DNA from: Citrobacter koseri ATCC BAA-895
GTDB lineage: Bacteria > Pseudomonadota > Gammaproteobacteria > Enterobacterales > Enterobacteriaceae
Reading direction: 5' to 3'
Length of the DNA: 64,000 bases
NCBI RefSeq assembly: GCF_000018045.1
Contig: NC_009792.1
Location: forward strand, 248,001 to 312,000
Position 1 is the first letter of the stretch; every line of letters begins with the position of its first letter. The notes below the pieces were generated by a model. It saw only the letters and a list, made by a program, of their open reading frames with translations. It was not told the DNA's origin and ran no database searches. Positions 1 to 8,721 of this stretch are shown one piece after another. Made by a program: the position numbers and the translations under genes.

Positions 1-217
1 CGCCTGTGAAAAATCCTGTGCCTGCACGACCTGCCACTGCATCGTGCGTGAAGGTTTCGATTCCCTGCCGGAAAGCACGGAAGACGAAGACGATATGTTG
101 GATAAAGCCTGGGGTCTGGAGCCGGAGAGCCGTTTAGGCTGTCAGGCGCGCGTCACCGATGAAGATTTGGTGGTCGAAATCCCACGTTACACAATCAACC
201 ATGCACGCGAGCATTAA
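1..217 (+). CDS. fdx: 2Fe-2S ferredoxin Fdx, 3' part only
   Basis: The 5' end lies outside the window; the visible reading frame starts at base 2 and ends with TAA at 215-217. It encodes the C-terminal 71 residues of the isc-type [2Fe-2S] ferredoxin. The cluster-ligand cysteines are visible as the CEKSCACTTCHC segment at the start and the later LGCQ. Fdx supplies electrons for iron-sulfur cluster assembly on IscU. IscX follows 11 bases downstream, as in the isc operon of E. coli, so this is the end of that operon. Identity is from recalled family sequence and context. Confidence 0.95.
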   Translation, partial: ACEKSCACTTCHCIVREGFDSLPESTEDEDDMLDKAWGLEPESRLGCQARVTDEDLVVEIPRYTINHAREH

Positions 218-228
218 CAGAGGGTAGT

Positions 229-429
229 ATGGGACTGAAGTGGACTGATAGCCGCGAAATCGGCGAGGCGCTGTACGACGCGTTCCCCGATCTCGATCCT
301 AAGACCGTTCGTTTCACCGACCTGCATCAATGGATTTGCGATCTTGAGGATTTTGATGATGACCCGCAGGCATCAAATGAAAAGATCCTTGAGGCTATCC
401 TGCTGGTCTGGCTGGACGAAGCTGAATAA
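229..429 (+). CDS. iscX: Iron-sulfur cluster assembly protein IscX
   Basis: This 66-residue acidic protein is nearly identical to E. coli IscX (YfhJ), with the same length and the TDSREIGEAL start. IscX binds iron and the cysteine desulfurase IscS and modulates cluster assembly. A purine-rich AGAGGG Shine-Dalgarno lies before the ATG. It is the last isc gene, followed by a hairpin and then pepB. Nothing unusual is seen. Confidence 0.96.
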   Translation: MGLKWTDSREIGEALYDAFPDLDPKTVRFTDLHQWICDLEDFDDDPQASNEKILEAILLVWLDEAE

Positions 430-434
430 ATAAA

Positions 435-460
435 CGGGCTGCCCACGGGTGGCCCGTTTT
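435..460 (+). terminator. Hairpin with short T run after iscX
   Basis: A GC-rich inverted repeat (CGGGC...GCCCG, with inner pairing of CCC and GGG) at 435-456 is followed by TTTT. It could be a weak terminator or attenuator separating the isc genes from pepB. The T run is short, so read-through into pepB is likely. Confidence 0.5.
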
Positions 461-488
461 CCTGTATGCGCGAAGAAGGAAAAGAACA

Positions 489-1772
489 ATGACTGAAGCG
501 ATGAAAATTACGCTCTCCACCCAACCGGCTGACGCTCGCTGGGGAGACAAAGCCACATACAGCATCAATAACGACGGCATTACCCTGCACCTGAACGGTA
601 AAGATGACTCCGGTTTAATCCAGCGCGCGGCGCGTAAAATCGACGGCCTGGGCATTAAACACGTACAACTGACCGGCGCTGGCTGGGATGTGGAGCGTAG
701 CTGGGCATTCTGGCAGGGTTACAAAGGGCCGAAAGGCAGCCGCAAGGTCGAGTGGCCAGATCTTGACGATGAGAAGCGGAAGGAACTGGACAACCGTCTG
801 ACGATCATTGACTGGGTACGCGACACCATTAACGCGCCGGCGGAAGAGCTGGGGCCGGAACAGCTGGCGCAGCGTGCCGTTGATCTGCTGTGCAGCGTCG
901 CGTGCGATCATGTCTCTTACCGCATTACCAAAGGCGAAGATCTGCGCGAGCAAAACTACATGGGGCTGCATACCGTTGGCCGGGGTTCCGATCGCGCGCC
1001 GGTGCTGCTGGCGCTGGATTACAACCCAACCGGCGATAAAGACGCGCCGGTTTACGCCTGTCTGGTGGGCAAAGGCATTACCTTTGACTCCGGCGGTTAC
1101 AGCATCAAGCAAAGCGCATTTATGGACTCGATGAAGTCCGATATGGGCGGTGCGGCAACGGTAACGGGCGCGCTGGCATTTGCGATTACCCGTGGTCTGA
1201 ACAAACGCGTGAAGCTGTACCTGTGCTGCGCGGATAACCTGATCAGCGGCAACGCGTTTAAACTGGGCGATATTATTCATTATCGCAACGGTAAGAACGT
1301 GGAAGTGATGAACACGGATGCGGAAGGGCGCCTGGTGCTGGCGGATGGCCTGATCGACGCCAGTGCGCAAAAACCAGAGCTGATCATCGATGCGGCGACG
1401 CTGACCGGCGCCGCGAAAACCGCGCTGGGTAACGACTACCACGCGTTGTTCAGTTTTGATGACGCGCTGGCGGGGCGTCTGCTGGCGAGTGCGGCAGAAG
1501 AAAACGAACCGTTCTGGCGTCTGCCGCTGGCGGAGTTCCACCGCAATCAGTTGCCTTCTAACTTTGCGGAACTGAACAATACCGGTAGCGCGGCGTATCC
1601 TGCCGGGGCGAGCACCGCAGCGGGCTTCCTGTCGCATTTTGTCGAAAACTACCAGCAGGGCTGGCTGCACATTGACTGCTCTGCAACCTACCGTAAAGCG
1701 CCGGTTGAGCAGTGGTCGGCAGGGGCGACCGGTTTGGGTGTGCGCACCATCGCTAACCTGTTAACAGCATAA
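489..1772 (+). CDS. pepB: Peptidase B, M17 leucyl aminopeptidase family
   Basis: This 427-residue protein has the same length as E. coli and Salmonella PepB. It is a cytoplasmic, metal-dependent aminopeptidase that removes N-terminal residues from peptides. The M17 signature NTDAEGRL is at residues 275-282, and the metal/substrate segment GKGITFDSGG lies upstream of it. The ATG at 489 follows an AAGGAAAAG Shine-Dalgarno. A second in-frame ATG four codons later is possible but less well spaced. The gene sits between the isc operon and sseB. A second, more distant M17 enzyme is encoded at 41211-42641. Confidence 0.96.
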   Translation: MTEAMKITLSTQPADARWGDKATYSINNDGITLHLNGKDDSGLIQRAARKIDGLGIKHVQLTGAGWDVERSWAFWQGYKGPKGSRKVEWPDLDDEKRKELDNRLTIIDWVRDTINAPAEELGPEQLAQRAVDLLCSVACDHVSYRITKGEDLREQNYMGLHTVGRGSDRAPVLLALDYNPTGDKDAPVYACLVGKGITFDSGGYSIKQSAFMDSMKSDMGGAATVTGALAFAITRGLNKRVKLYLCCADNLISGNAFKLGDIIHYRNGKNVEVMNTDAEGRLVLADGLIDASAQKPELIIDAATLTGAAKTALGNDYHALFSFDDALAGRLLASAAEENEPFWRLPLAEFHRNQLPSNFAELNNTGSAAYPAGASTAAGFLSHFVENYQQGWLHIDCSATYRKAPVEQWSAGATGLGVRTIANLLTA

Positions 1773-1776
1773 TTAT

Positions 1777-1844
1777 GTAGGCCGGATAAGCGTTAGCGCC
1801 ATCCGGCAAGATAACGGCGGGGGCGCTTCGCTTGCCCGCCCTAC
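1777..1844. repeat. REP/BIME palindromes between pepB and sseB
   Basis: A classical enterobacterial REP unit (GCCGGATAAGCG, spacer, GCGCCATCCGGC at 1781-1807) is followed by a second GC-rich hairpin (GGCGGG...CCCGCC). Such units lie between genes, are bound by DNA gyrase or IHF in some arrangements, and can stabilise upstream mRNA. Confidence 0.85.
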
Positions 1845-1866
1845 ACGCATCTCTATTGTGATCCTT

Positions 1867-2643
1867 ATGTCCGAAACAAAAAACGAATTAGAAACCCTGC
1901 TGGAGAAGGCGGCGACTGAACCCGCGCATCGTCCGGCATTTTTCCGTACCTTACTGGAGTCCACCGTCTGGGTGCCAGGCACAGCGGCTGAAGGCGAAGC
2001 GATTGTTGACGATAGCGCGCTGGATTTGCAGCACTGGGAAAAAGAAGATGGCACGACGGTCATCCCGTTTTTTACCTCTCTGGAAGCCTTGCAGCAGGCG
2101 GTAGAAGACGAGCAGGCATTCGTGGTGATGCCAGTGCGCACGTTATTTGAAATGACGCTCGGCGAAACGCTCTTCCTGAACGCAAAACTGCCTACCGGCA
2201 AAGAGTTTATGCCGCGTGAGATCAGCCATCTGATCGGTGAAGAGGGCAATCCGCTGAGTACACAGGAAGTGCTGGAAGGCGGTGAATCGCTGATTCTGTC
2301 TGAGGTGGCAGAACCACCTGCGCAGATGATCGACTCCCTGACCACGCTGTTTAAAACCATCAAACTGGTTAAGCGCGCCTTTCTTTGCACCATTAAAGAG
2401 AGCAATGACGCTCAGCCGAATCTGTTGATTGGCATCGAAGCGGATGGCGACATCGAAGAGATCATTCATGCGGCGGGCAGCGTGGCGACTGATACCTTGC
2501 CCGGCGATGAACCGATTGATATCTGTCAGGTGAAAAAAGGTGAGCAGGGCATCAGCCACTTTATTACCGAGCACATCGCGCCGTTCTACGAGCGCCGCTG
2601 GGGCGGATTCCTGCGCGATTTCAAACAGAATCGGATTATCTGA
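1867..2643 (+). CDS. sseB: Enhanced serine sensitivity protein SseB
   Basis: This 258-residue protein is collinear with E. coli SseB, a cytoplasmic protein named because overexpression raises serine sensitivity; its biochemical role is unknown. Family domains are an N-terminal SseB domain (about residues 1-130) and a C-terminal SseB domain. I start at the ATG at 1867 (MSETKNELE), which matches E. coli. A GTG three codons upstream (1858) is in frame but would give a start not seen in relatives. It is flanked by REP units and faces sseA convergently. It is not related to the Salmonella SPI-2 translocon SseB. Confidence 0.92.
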   Translation: MSETKNELETLLEKAATEPAHRPAFFRTLLESTVWVPGTAAEGEAIVDDSALDLQHWEKEDGTTVIPFFTSLEALQQAVEDEQAFVVMPVRTLFEMTLGETLFLNAKLPTGKEFMPREISHLIGEEGNPLSTQEVLEGGESLILSEVAEPPAQMIDSLTTLFKTIKLVKRAFLCTIKESNDAQPNLLIGIEADGDIEEIIHAAGSVATDTLPGDEPIDICQVKKGEQGISHFITEHIAPFYERRWGGFLRDFKQNRII

Positions 2644-2645
2644 TC

Positions 2646-2720
2646 CCGGTAGCCGGATGGCGTTAACGTCATCCGGGACAACCCGCACTGTAGGCCGGAT
2701 AAGCGCAAGCGCCATCCGGC
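2646..2720. repeat. Two REP units between sseB and sseA
   Basis: Two inverted REP units lie head to tail between convergent genes: GCCGGATGGCG with CATCCGGG (about 2652-2677), and GCCGGATAAGCG with GCGCCATCCGGC (about 2693-2720). The position between convergent 3' ends is typical of BIMEs. Confidence 0.85.
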
Positions 2721-2733
2721 ACATTACAAAACG

Positions 2734-3576
2734 TTAGGCCGGCTCTACCGGTAAATCATTACGCGCGCCCCATTCGCTCCATGCACCGTCATACAACGCG
2801 ACATTAGGCACATCCAGCGTGGCGAGCGCCAGCACCACGACCGCCGCGGTGACACCTGAACCGCAGCTGGCGATAATCGGTCTGTCAAAACTGACGCCGT
2901 GACTGAAGAAAATGACGTCCAGTTCATCGGTCGTTTTTAATTCCCCTTCACGCACCAGCTCTGTCCAGGGCACGTTCAACGCGCCGGGAATATGGCCACG
3001 CTTCAGACCCGGACGCGGTTCATCGGCTTCGGCATTAAACCGTGGCGCCGGGCGGGCATCAACGATTTGCGCGGTTCTTTCATGGCTCGCCAGGAGTACA
3101 TCGGTCAGACGCACAACCTTCTCCGCCGTGAATTTAACGTCAAATTCCCCTTCCGGGAGTTCCACTTCGCCTTCCTGAAGCGGCAGCTCATCGCGCTGCC
3201 AGCCTGCCAGACCACCGGCAAGAATTGAGACGTTTTCTACGCCAAACGTTCGCAGCATCCACCACGCGCGCGGGGCGGAAAACAGGTTGCCTTCATCGTA
3301 GACCACCAGATGTCTGTCCTGGTGTACGCCCAGTTCACGCATCGCCACGGCGAAGGCTTCCGGGCGCGGCATCATGTGCGGCAGCGGCGAGGTGTGATCG
3401 GAGAGCGCTTCAATATCGAAAAAGAGTGCTCCGGGGATGTGGCCTGAACGATATTCACCCGCAACATCCCTGTCTTCCTGTCCGGGAGGCGCCATGCGGG
3501 CGTCGATAATTTGAATTTGCGGATCGTCGATATGCTCTGCCAGCCAGTCGGCGGCGACAAACCAGGAGGTGGACAT
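2734..3576 (-). CDS. sseA: 3-mercaptopyruvate sulfurtransferase
   Basis: This 280-residue protein has two rhodanese domains, an inactive N-terminal one (about 1-135) and a catalytic C-terminal one. The active-site loop CGSGVTA carries Cys238. It transfers sulfur from 3-mercaptopyruvate to acceptors such as cyanide or thiols. I start at the ATG at 3576-3574 (MSTSWF), preceded by AGGAGA-like purines, matching E. coli SseA. Upstream in-frame ATGs at 3609 would add a non-homologous leader. It diverges from yfhM. Confidence 0.95.
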   Translation of the reverse strand: MSTSWFVAADWLAEHIDDPQIQIIDARMAPPGQEDRDVAGEYRSGHIPGALFFDIEALSDHTSPLPHMMPRPEAFAVAMRELGVHQDRHLVVYDEGNLFSAPRAWWMLRTFGVENVSILAGGLAGWQRDELPLQEGEVELPEGEFDVKFTAEKVVRLTDVLLASHERTAQIVDARPAPRFNAEADEPRPGLKRGHIPGALNVPWTELVREGELKTTDELDVIFFSHGVSFDRPIIASCGSGVTAAVVVLALATLDVPNVALYDGAWSEWGARNDLPVEPA

Positions 3577-3786
3577 AGGCGTCTCCATCTTTTGCCATAA
3601 TAATGCCAAATTGTCGGACGTTTACCGCAAAGGGACAAGTAAAAGAGGCTGATTTGTCTGGTGAAACCACATTTCTGATGAAAAAATCAGAACTTATATA
3701 ACGAATACTGGCTTTCACAACGGGAAATCTCACGCATAATAGTTACTCTACGTTGCTAACGGGCCACTGTGGCCAGGGATGAAAGA
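3577..3786. promoter_or_regulatory. Divergent sseA / yfhM promoter region
   Basis: This 210-base AT-rich gap separates divergent genes. It holds a perfect 7-bp inverted repeat, TTCTGAT-N6-ATCAGAA (3673-3692), and a CATAAT (3735-3740) that could be the -10 for yfhM, with no convincing -35. The inverted repeat could be an operator or a transcript hairpin. Confidence 0.4.
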
Positions 3787-6700
3787 ATGAAACACATACG
3801 CGTAGCCGCTTGCATGCTTATGCTGGCGTTGGCGGGGTGCGATAACAACGATAACGCGCCAACGGCGGTGAAAAACGATGAGACGCCCGCCGCGCAATCC
3901 GCTCCGACGAAAGATCCGGCACAACTGCAAAAGCTGGCGCAACAGAGCGAAGGTAAAGAACTGACGCTGCTGGACGCCTCCGAAGTCCAGTTGGACGGCG
4001 CGGCGACGCTGGTGCTGACGTTCTCCATTCCGTTAGATCCTGAACAAGATTTTGCCCGCACCGTGCATGTGGTCGATAAAAAAAGCGGCAAGGTTGATGG
4101 CGCCTGGGAGCTGTCGCCGAATCTGAAAGAGCTGCGCTTGCGCCACCTGGAACCCAACCGCGATCTGGTGGTGTCCGTTGAGCGTGATTTAACGGCGCTG
4201 AATAAAACCGCTTTTGGCCGCGCGTATGAAAAAACCATTACCACGCGGGACGTTCAGCCGAGCGTCGGCTTTGCCAGCCGTGGCTCGCTGCTGCCGGGAA
4301 AAGTGGTGGAAGGTTTGCCGGTCATGGCGCTGAACGTGAACGAGGTGGATGTAAACTTCTTTCGCGTGAAGCCTGAGTCGCTGGCGGCATTCGTCAGCCA
4401 GTGGGAATACCGCAATGCTCTTTCGAACTGGGAATCTGACAACCTGCTCAAAATGGCGGATCTGGTCTATACCGGGCGTTTTGATCTCAATCCTGCGCGT
4501 AATACGCGTGAAAAACGCCTGCTGCCGCTGAGTGACATTAAGCCCCTGCAACAGGCGGGCGTATACATTGCGGTAATGAATCAGGCCGGACATTACAACT
4601 ACAGTAATCCTGCCACGCTCTTTACCCTCAGCGACATTGGCGTTTCCGCCCACCGTTATCACAATCGTCTTGATATCTTTACGCAGAGTCTGGAAAACGG
4701 CGCTGCGCAGCAGGGGGTTGAGGTTGCTCTGCTTGATGAGAAAGGTCAGACGCTGGCGCAAGCCGCCAGCGATGCGCAGGGGCATGTACAGCTGGAAAAT
4801 AGTCAGCAGGCGGCGCTGTTGCTGGCGCGAAAAGACGGACAAACCACGCTGCTGGATCTGAAACTGCCCGCGCTGGATCTGGCGGAGTTCGCGATTGCGG
4901 GCGCGCCGGGCTACAGCAAGCAGTTCTTTATGTTCGGCCCGCGCGATCTGTATCGTCCTGGGGAAACGGTGATCCTCAACGGACTGCTGCGCGACAGCGA
5001 CGGTAAAACCTTGCCCGATCAGCCCGTCAAACTGGAAGTGGTAAAGCCGGACGGTCAGGTACTGCGCACCGTTGTCAGCCAGCCTGAAAACGGGTTATAC
5101 CGCTTTACGTATCCGCTGGATAGCGGTGCGCCAACCGGTATGTGGCACATCCGAGCGAACGCGGGCGATAACCAGCCCCGGATGTGGGATTTCCATGTCG
5201 AAGATTTTATGCCGGAGCGAATGGCGCTTAATCTCAGCGCGCAGAAAACGCCGTTAGCCCCGTCGGAAGAGGTGACGTTCTCCGTTGTTGGTTACTACCT
5301 GTACGGAGCGCCTGCCAATGGCAACACGTTACAGGGGCAACTCTTCCTGCGCCCGCAGCGTGAAGCGGTACAGGCGCTGCCGGGCTTCCAGTTTGGCGAT
5401 ATTGCGGAAGAAAACCTTTCCCGCAGTCTGGACGAAGTCCAGCTTACGCTGGATGAAAATGGCCGTGGCGACGTCTCCGCCAACAGCCAGTGGCAGGAAG
5501 CGCATTCGCCGTTACAGGTGATCCTACAGGCAAGCCTGCTGGAATCAGGTGGTCGCCCGGTCACTCGCCGTGCGGAACAGGCTATCTGGCCTACCGATAC
5601 CTTGCCGGGTATTCGTCCGCAATTCGCTTCTAAAGCGGTGTATGACTATCGTACTGACGCCACGGTTAACCAACCCATCGTGGATGAGGGCGGTAACGCC
5701 GCCTTTGATATTGTCTACGCCGATGCGCAAGGCAATAAAAAAGCCGCTTCGGGTTTGCAGGTTCGTTTGATCCGTGAACGGCGCGATTACTACTGGAACT
5801 GGTCGGAAAGCGAAGGCTGGCAGTCGCAGTTTGATCAAAAAGATCTGGTTGAAGGGGAGCAGACGCTGGATCTCAGCGCTGATGAAACGGGCAAGGTGAG
5901 CTTCCCGGTTGACTGGGGATCGTATCGTCTCGAAGTGAAAGCCCCGAACGATGCGATCAGCAGCGTGCGCTTCTGGGCAGGTTACAGCTGGCAGGATAAC
6001 AGCGACGGCAGCGGCGCGGCGCGCCCGGATCGCGTCACCCTGAAGCTGGATAAACCCACCTATCGTCCTGGGGATACCATCAAACTGCATGTCGCCGCGC
6101 CGGTGGCGGGTAAAGGCTACGCGATGGTGGAATCAAGCGACGGCCCGCTCTGGTGGCAGGAAATAGATGTACCTGCCGAGGGCCTCGACCTGTCGATTCC
6201 CGTTGATAAAGCCTGGAATCGACACGATCTCTACCTGAGCGCGCTGGTTGTGCGTCCGGGCGATAAGTCGCGTTCAGCGACGCCGAAACGCGCGGTTGGG
6301 CTGCTGCACCTGCCGTTGGGGGATGAAAATCGTCGTCTGGATCTGACGCTGGAAAGCCCGGCTAAAATGCGTCCAAACCAGCCGCTGACGGTGAACGTCA
6401 AAGCCAGCGCTAAACATGGCGAAACGCCAAAACAGATCAACGTACTGCTCTCTGCGGTGGACAGCGGAGTGTTGAATATCACCGATTACGTTACGCCAGA
6501 TCCGTGGCAGGCATTCTTCGGGCAAAAACGCTATGGCGCGGATATTTATGATATCTACGGTCAGGTGATTGAAGGGCAGGGACGTCTGGCGACGCTGCGT
6601 TTTGGCGGCGATGGCGATGAACTCAAACGCGGCGGCAAACCGCCGGTCAACCATGTCAACATCGTGGCGCAGCAGGCGCTGCCGGTCACGCTCAATGAGC

Positions 6701-8721
6701 AGGGCGAAGGTTCCGTTACGTTGCCGATTGGTGATTTTAACGGTGAGTTACGCGTTATGGCCCAGGCATGGACGGCAGAGGACTTCGGCAGCAGTGAAAG
6801 CAAGGTGATTGTTGCCGCTCCGGTGATTGCGGAGCTGAATCAGCCGCGCTTTATGGCGGGCGGCGATACTTCGCGCCTGACGCTGGATGTCACTAACCTG
6901 ACAGACAAACCGCAGACGTTGACGATTGAACTCGCCGCCAGTGGGTTACTGGAACTGGTGAGTCAGCAACCTGCTCCGGTAAACCTGGCGCCGGGCGTGC
7001 GTACGACCTTGTTTATCCCGGTACGCGCAAAAGAAGGGTTTGGCGAGGGAGAATTGCAGGCCACGCTGACCGGCCTGAACCTGCCTGGCGAGACGCTTCC
7101 CGCTCAACATAAGCAGTGGAAAATTGCCGTCCGTCCGGCCTGGCCTGCGCAGACGGTAAATAGCGGAACGGTGCTTCAGGCGGGGGAAACCTGGCATGCG
7201 CCCGCCCAAAATCTGGAGAACTTCTCGCCGGTAACGTTGCAGGGGCAGCTGTTGCTTAGCGGCAAACCGCCGCTGAACCTGGCGCGCTATATTCGGGAGC
7301 TGAAGGCTTATCCGTATGGTTGTCTGGAGCAAACCGCCAGCGGCCTGTTCCCGTCGCTCTATACCAACGCGGCGCAACTGAAGGCGTTGGGGATCGCGGG
7401 CGATACTGATGAAAAACGCCGTGCGGCAGTCGACACGGGGATCTCCCGGATGCTGCAAATGCAGCGTGATAACGGCGGTTTTGCCCTGTGGGATAACAAC
7501 GGGCCGGAAGAATACTGGCTTACCGCATACGCGATGGATTTCCTCGTGCGCGCTGGCGAGCAAGGGTACAGCGTTCCGGCCGATGCGATTAACCGGGGAA
7601 ATGAACGCCTGCTGCGCTATTTGCAGGATCCGGGCATGATGTCGGTGCGCTATAGCGACGATACCCAGGCCAGCAAATTTGCCGTTCAGGCGTATGCGGG
7701 ACTGGTGCTGGCGCGTCAGCAAAAAGCGCCGCTTGGCGCGCTGCGTGAAATCTGGGAACGCCGGAGTCAGGCCGCGTCGGGCTTGCCGCTTCTGCAACTG
7801 GGCATTGCGCTGAAAAATATGGGCGATGCCGGCCGCAGTGAACAGGCGCTGACGCTGGCGCTGAACACGCCGCGCCGTGACGCGCAGCAATGGATGGCGG
7901 ATTACGGTAGCCCGTTGCGTGATAACGCGCTCATGCTGTCGCTGCTGGAAGAAAATAAACTGCAACCCGAGGCGCAAAATACGCTGCTGACGACGCTTTC
8001 TGAACAGGCATTTGGTCAGCGCTGGCTTTCGACGCAGGAGAGTAATGCGCTGTTCCTTGCTGCGCGCACGCTACAGGATCTGCCGGGGACATGGCAGGCG
8101 CAGACTTCGCTCGCTGACCAGCCGTTGACGGGCGATAAAGCGCAAACGCGTAATCTGGATGCCGATCGGCTTTCTGCGTTGCAGGTGACTAACAGCGGCG
8201 ACCAACCGCTGTGGCTGCGTCTGGACAGCAGCGGATACCCGCAAACGGCGCCCGTACCTGCCAGCAATGTGTTGCACATCGAGCGCCAGATTCTGGGAAC
8301 CGATGGTCAGAGTAAATCGCTCAGTTCCCTGCGCAGCGGTGAACTGGTGCTGGTCTGGCTCGAAGTGAAAGCGAGTCAAAATGTGCCAGACGCGCTGGTG
8401 GTCGACCTGCTGCCTGCCGGTCTGGAGCTGGAAAACCAGAACCTGGCAAACAGCAGCGCCAGCCTGCAGGACAGCGGCAGTGAAGTGCAAAATCTGTTAA
8501 ATCAGATGCAGCAGGCGGATATTCAGCATATGGAATTCCGTGACGATCGCTTTGTCGCGGCGGTGGCGGTTAACCAGGGGCAGCCGGTGACGCTGGTGTA
8601 TCTGGCGCGCGCGGTGACGCCGGGAACCTATCAGGTTCCTGTCCCGCAGGTGGAGTCAATGTATGTTCCACAGTGGCGGGCGACGGGATCAACCGAGGGG
8701 CTTTTGATTGTCACGCCATAA
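3787..8721 (+). CDS. yfhM: Periplasmic alpha-2-macroglobulin lipoprotein
   Basis: This 1644-residue protein (E. coli YfhM, 1653) is a bacterial alpha-2-macroglobulin. A lipoprotein signal peptide ends with LALAGC (lipid Cys18). Many macroglobulin-like beta domains follow, and the thioester motif CLEQ starts at Cys1179. It traps proteases in the periplasm through a bait region and covalent thioester chemistry. I start at the ATG at 3787 because it gives a proper lipoprotein signal; an ATG at 3769 adds six charged residues. The stop codon touches the pbpC start, as in E. coli, and the pair is thought to protect the envelope when the peptidoglycan is damaged. Confidence 0.96.
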   Translation: MKHIRVAACMLMLALAGCDNNDNAPTAVKNDETPAAQSAPTKDPAQLQKLAQQSEGKELTLLDASEVQLDGAATLVLTFSIPLDPEQDFARTVHVVDKKSGKVDGAWELSPNLKELRLRHLEPNRDLVVSVERDLTALNKTAFGRAYEKTITTRDVQPSVGFASRGSLLPGKVVEGLPVMALNVNEVDVNFFRVKPESLAAFVSQWEYRNALSNWESDNLLKMADLVYTGRFDLNPARNTREKRLLPLSDIKPLQQAGVYIAVMNQAGHYNYSNPATLFTLSDIGVSAHRYHNRLDIFTQSLENGAAQQGVEVALLDEKGQTLAQAASDAQGHVQLENSQQAALLLARKDGQTTLLDLKLPALDLAEFAIAGAPGYSKQFFMFGPRDLYRPGETVILNGLLRDSDGKTLPDQPVKLEVVKPDGQVLRTVVSQPENGLYRFTYPLDSGAPTGMWHIRANAGDNQPRMWDFHVEDFMPERMALNLSAQKTPLAPSEEVTFSVVGYYLYGAPANGNTLQGQLFLRPQREAVQALPGFQFGDIAEENLSRSLDEVQLTLDENGRGDVSANSQWQEAHSPLQVILQASLLESGGRPVTRRAEQAIWPTDTLPGIRPQFASKAVYDYRTDATVNQPIVDEGGNAAFDIVYADAQGNKKAASGLQVRLIRERRDYYWNWSESEGWQSQFDQKDLVEGEQTLDLSADETGKVSFPVDWGSYRLEVKAPNDAISSVRFWAGYSWQDNSDGSGAARPDRVTLKLDKPTYRPGDTIKLHVAAPVAGKGYAMVESSDGPLWWQEIDVPAEGLDLSIPVDKAWNRHDLYLSALVVRPGDKSRSATPKRAVGLLHLPLGDENRRLDLTLESPAKMRPNQPLTVNVKASAKHGETPKQINVLLSAVDSGVLNITDYVTPDPWQAFFGQKRYGADIYDIYGQVIEGQGRLATLRFGGDGDELKRGGKPPVNHVNIVAQQALPVTLNEQGEGSVTLPIGDFNGELRVMAQAWTAEDFGSSESKVIVAAPVIAELNQPRFMAGGDTSRLTLDVTNLTDKPQTLTIELAASGLLELVSQQPAPVNLAPGVRTTLFIPVRAKEGFGEGELQATLTGLNLPGETLPAQHKQWKIAVRPAWPAQTVNSGTVLQAGETWHAPAQNLENFSPVTLQGQLLLSGKPPLNLARYIRELKAYPYGCLEQTASGLFPSLYTNAAQLKALGIAGDTDEKRRAAVDTGISRMLQMQRDNGGFALWDNNGPEEYWLTAYAMDFLVRAGEQGYSVPADAINRGNERLLRYLQDPGMMSVRYSDDTQASKFAVQAYAGLVLARQQKAPLGALREIWERRSQAASGLPLLQLGIALKNMGDAGRSEQALTLALNTPRRDAQQWMADYGSPLRDNALMLSLLEENKLQPEAQNTLLTTLSEQAFGQRWLSTQESNALFLAARTLQDLPGTWQAQTSLADQPLTGDKAQTRNLDADRLSALQVTNSGDQPLWLRLDSSGYPQTAPVPASNVLHIERQILGTDGQSKSLSSLRSGELVLVWLEVKASQNVPDALVVDLLPAGLELENQNLANSSASLQDSGSEVQNLLNQMQQADIQHMEFRDDRFVAAVAVNQGQPVTLVYLARAVTPGTYQVPVPQVESMYVPQWRATGSTEGLLIVTP

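Noticed and set aside
615..1670. Minus-strand open frame of 351 codons opposite pepB
   Set aside because: Antisense shadow with Arg/Gln-rich translation; pepB is intact on the plus strand.
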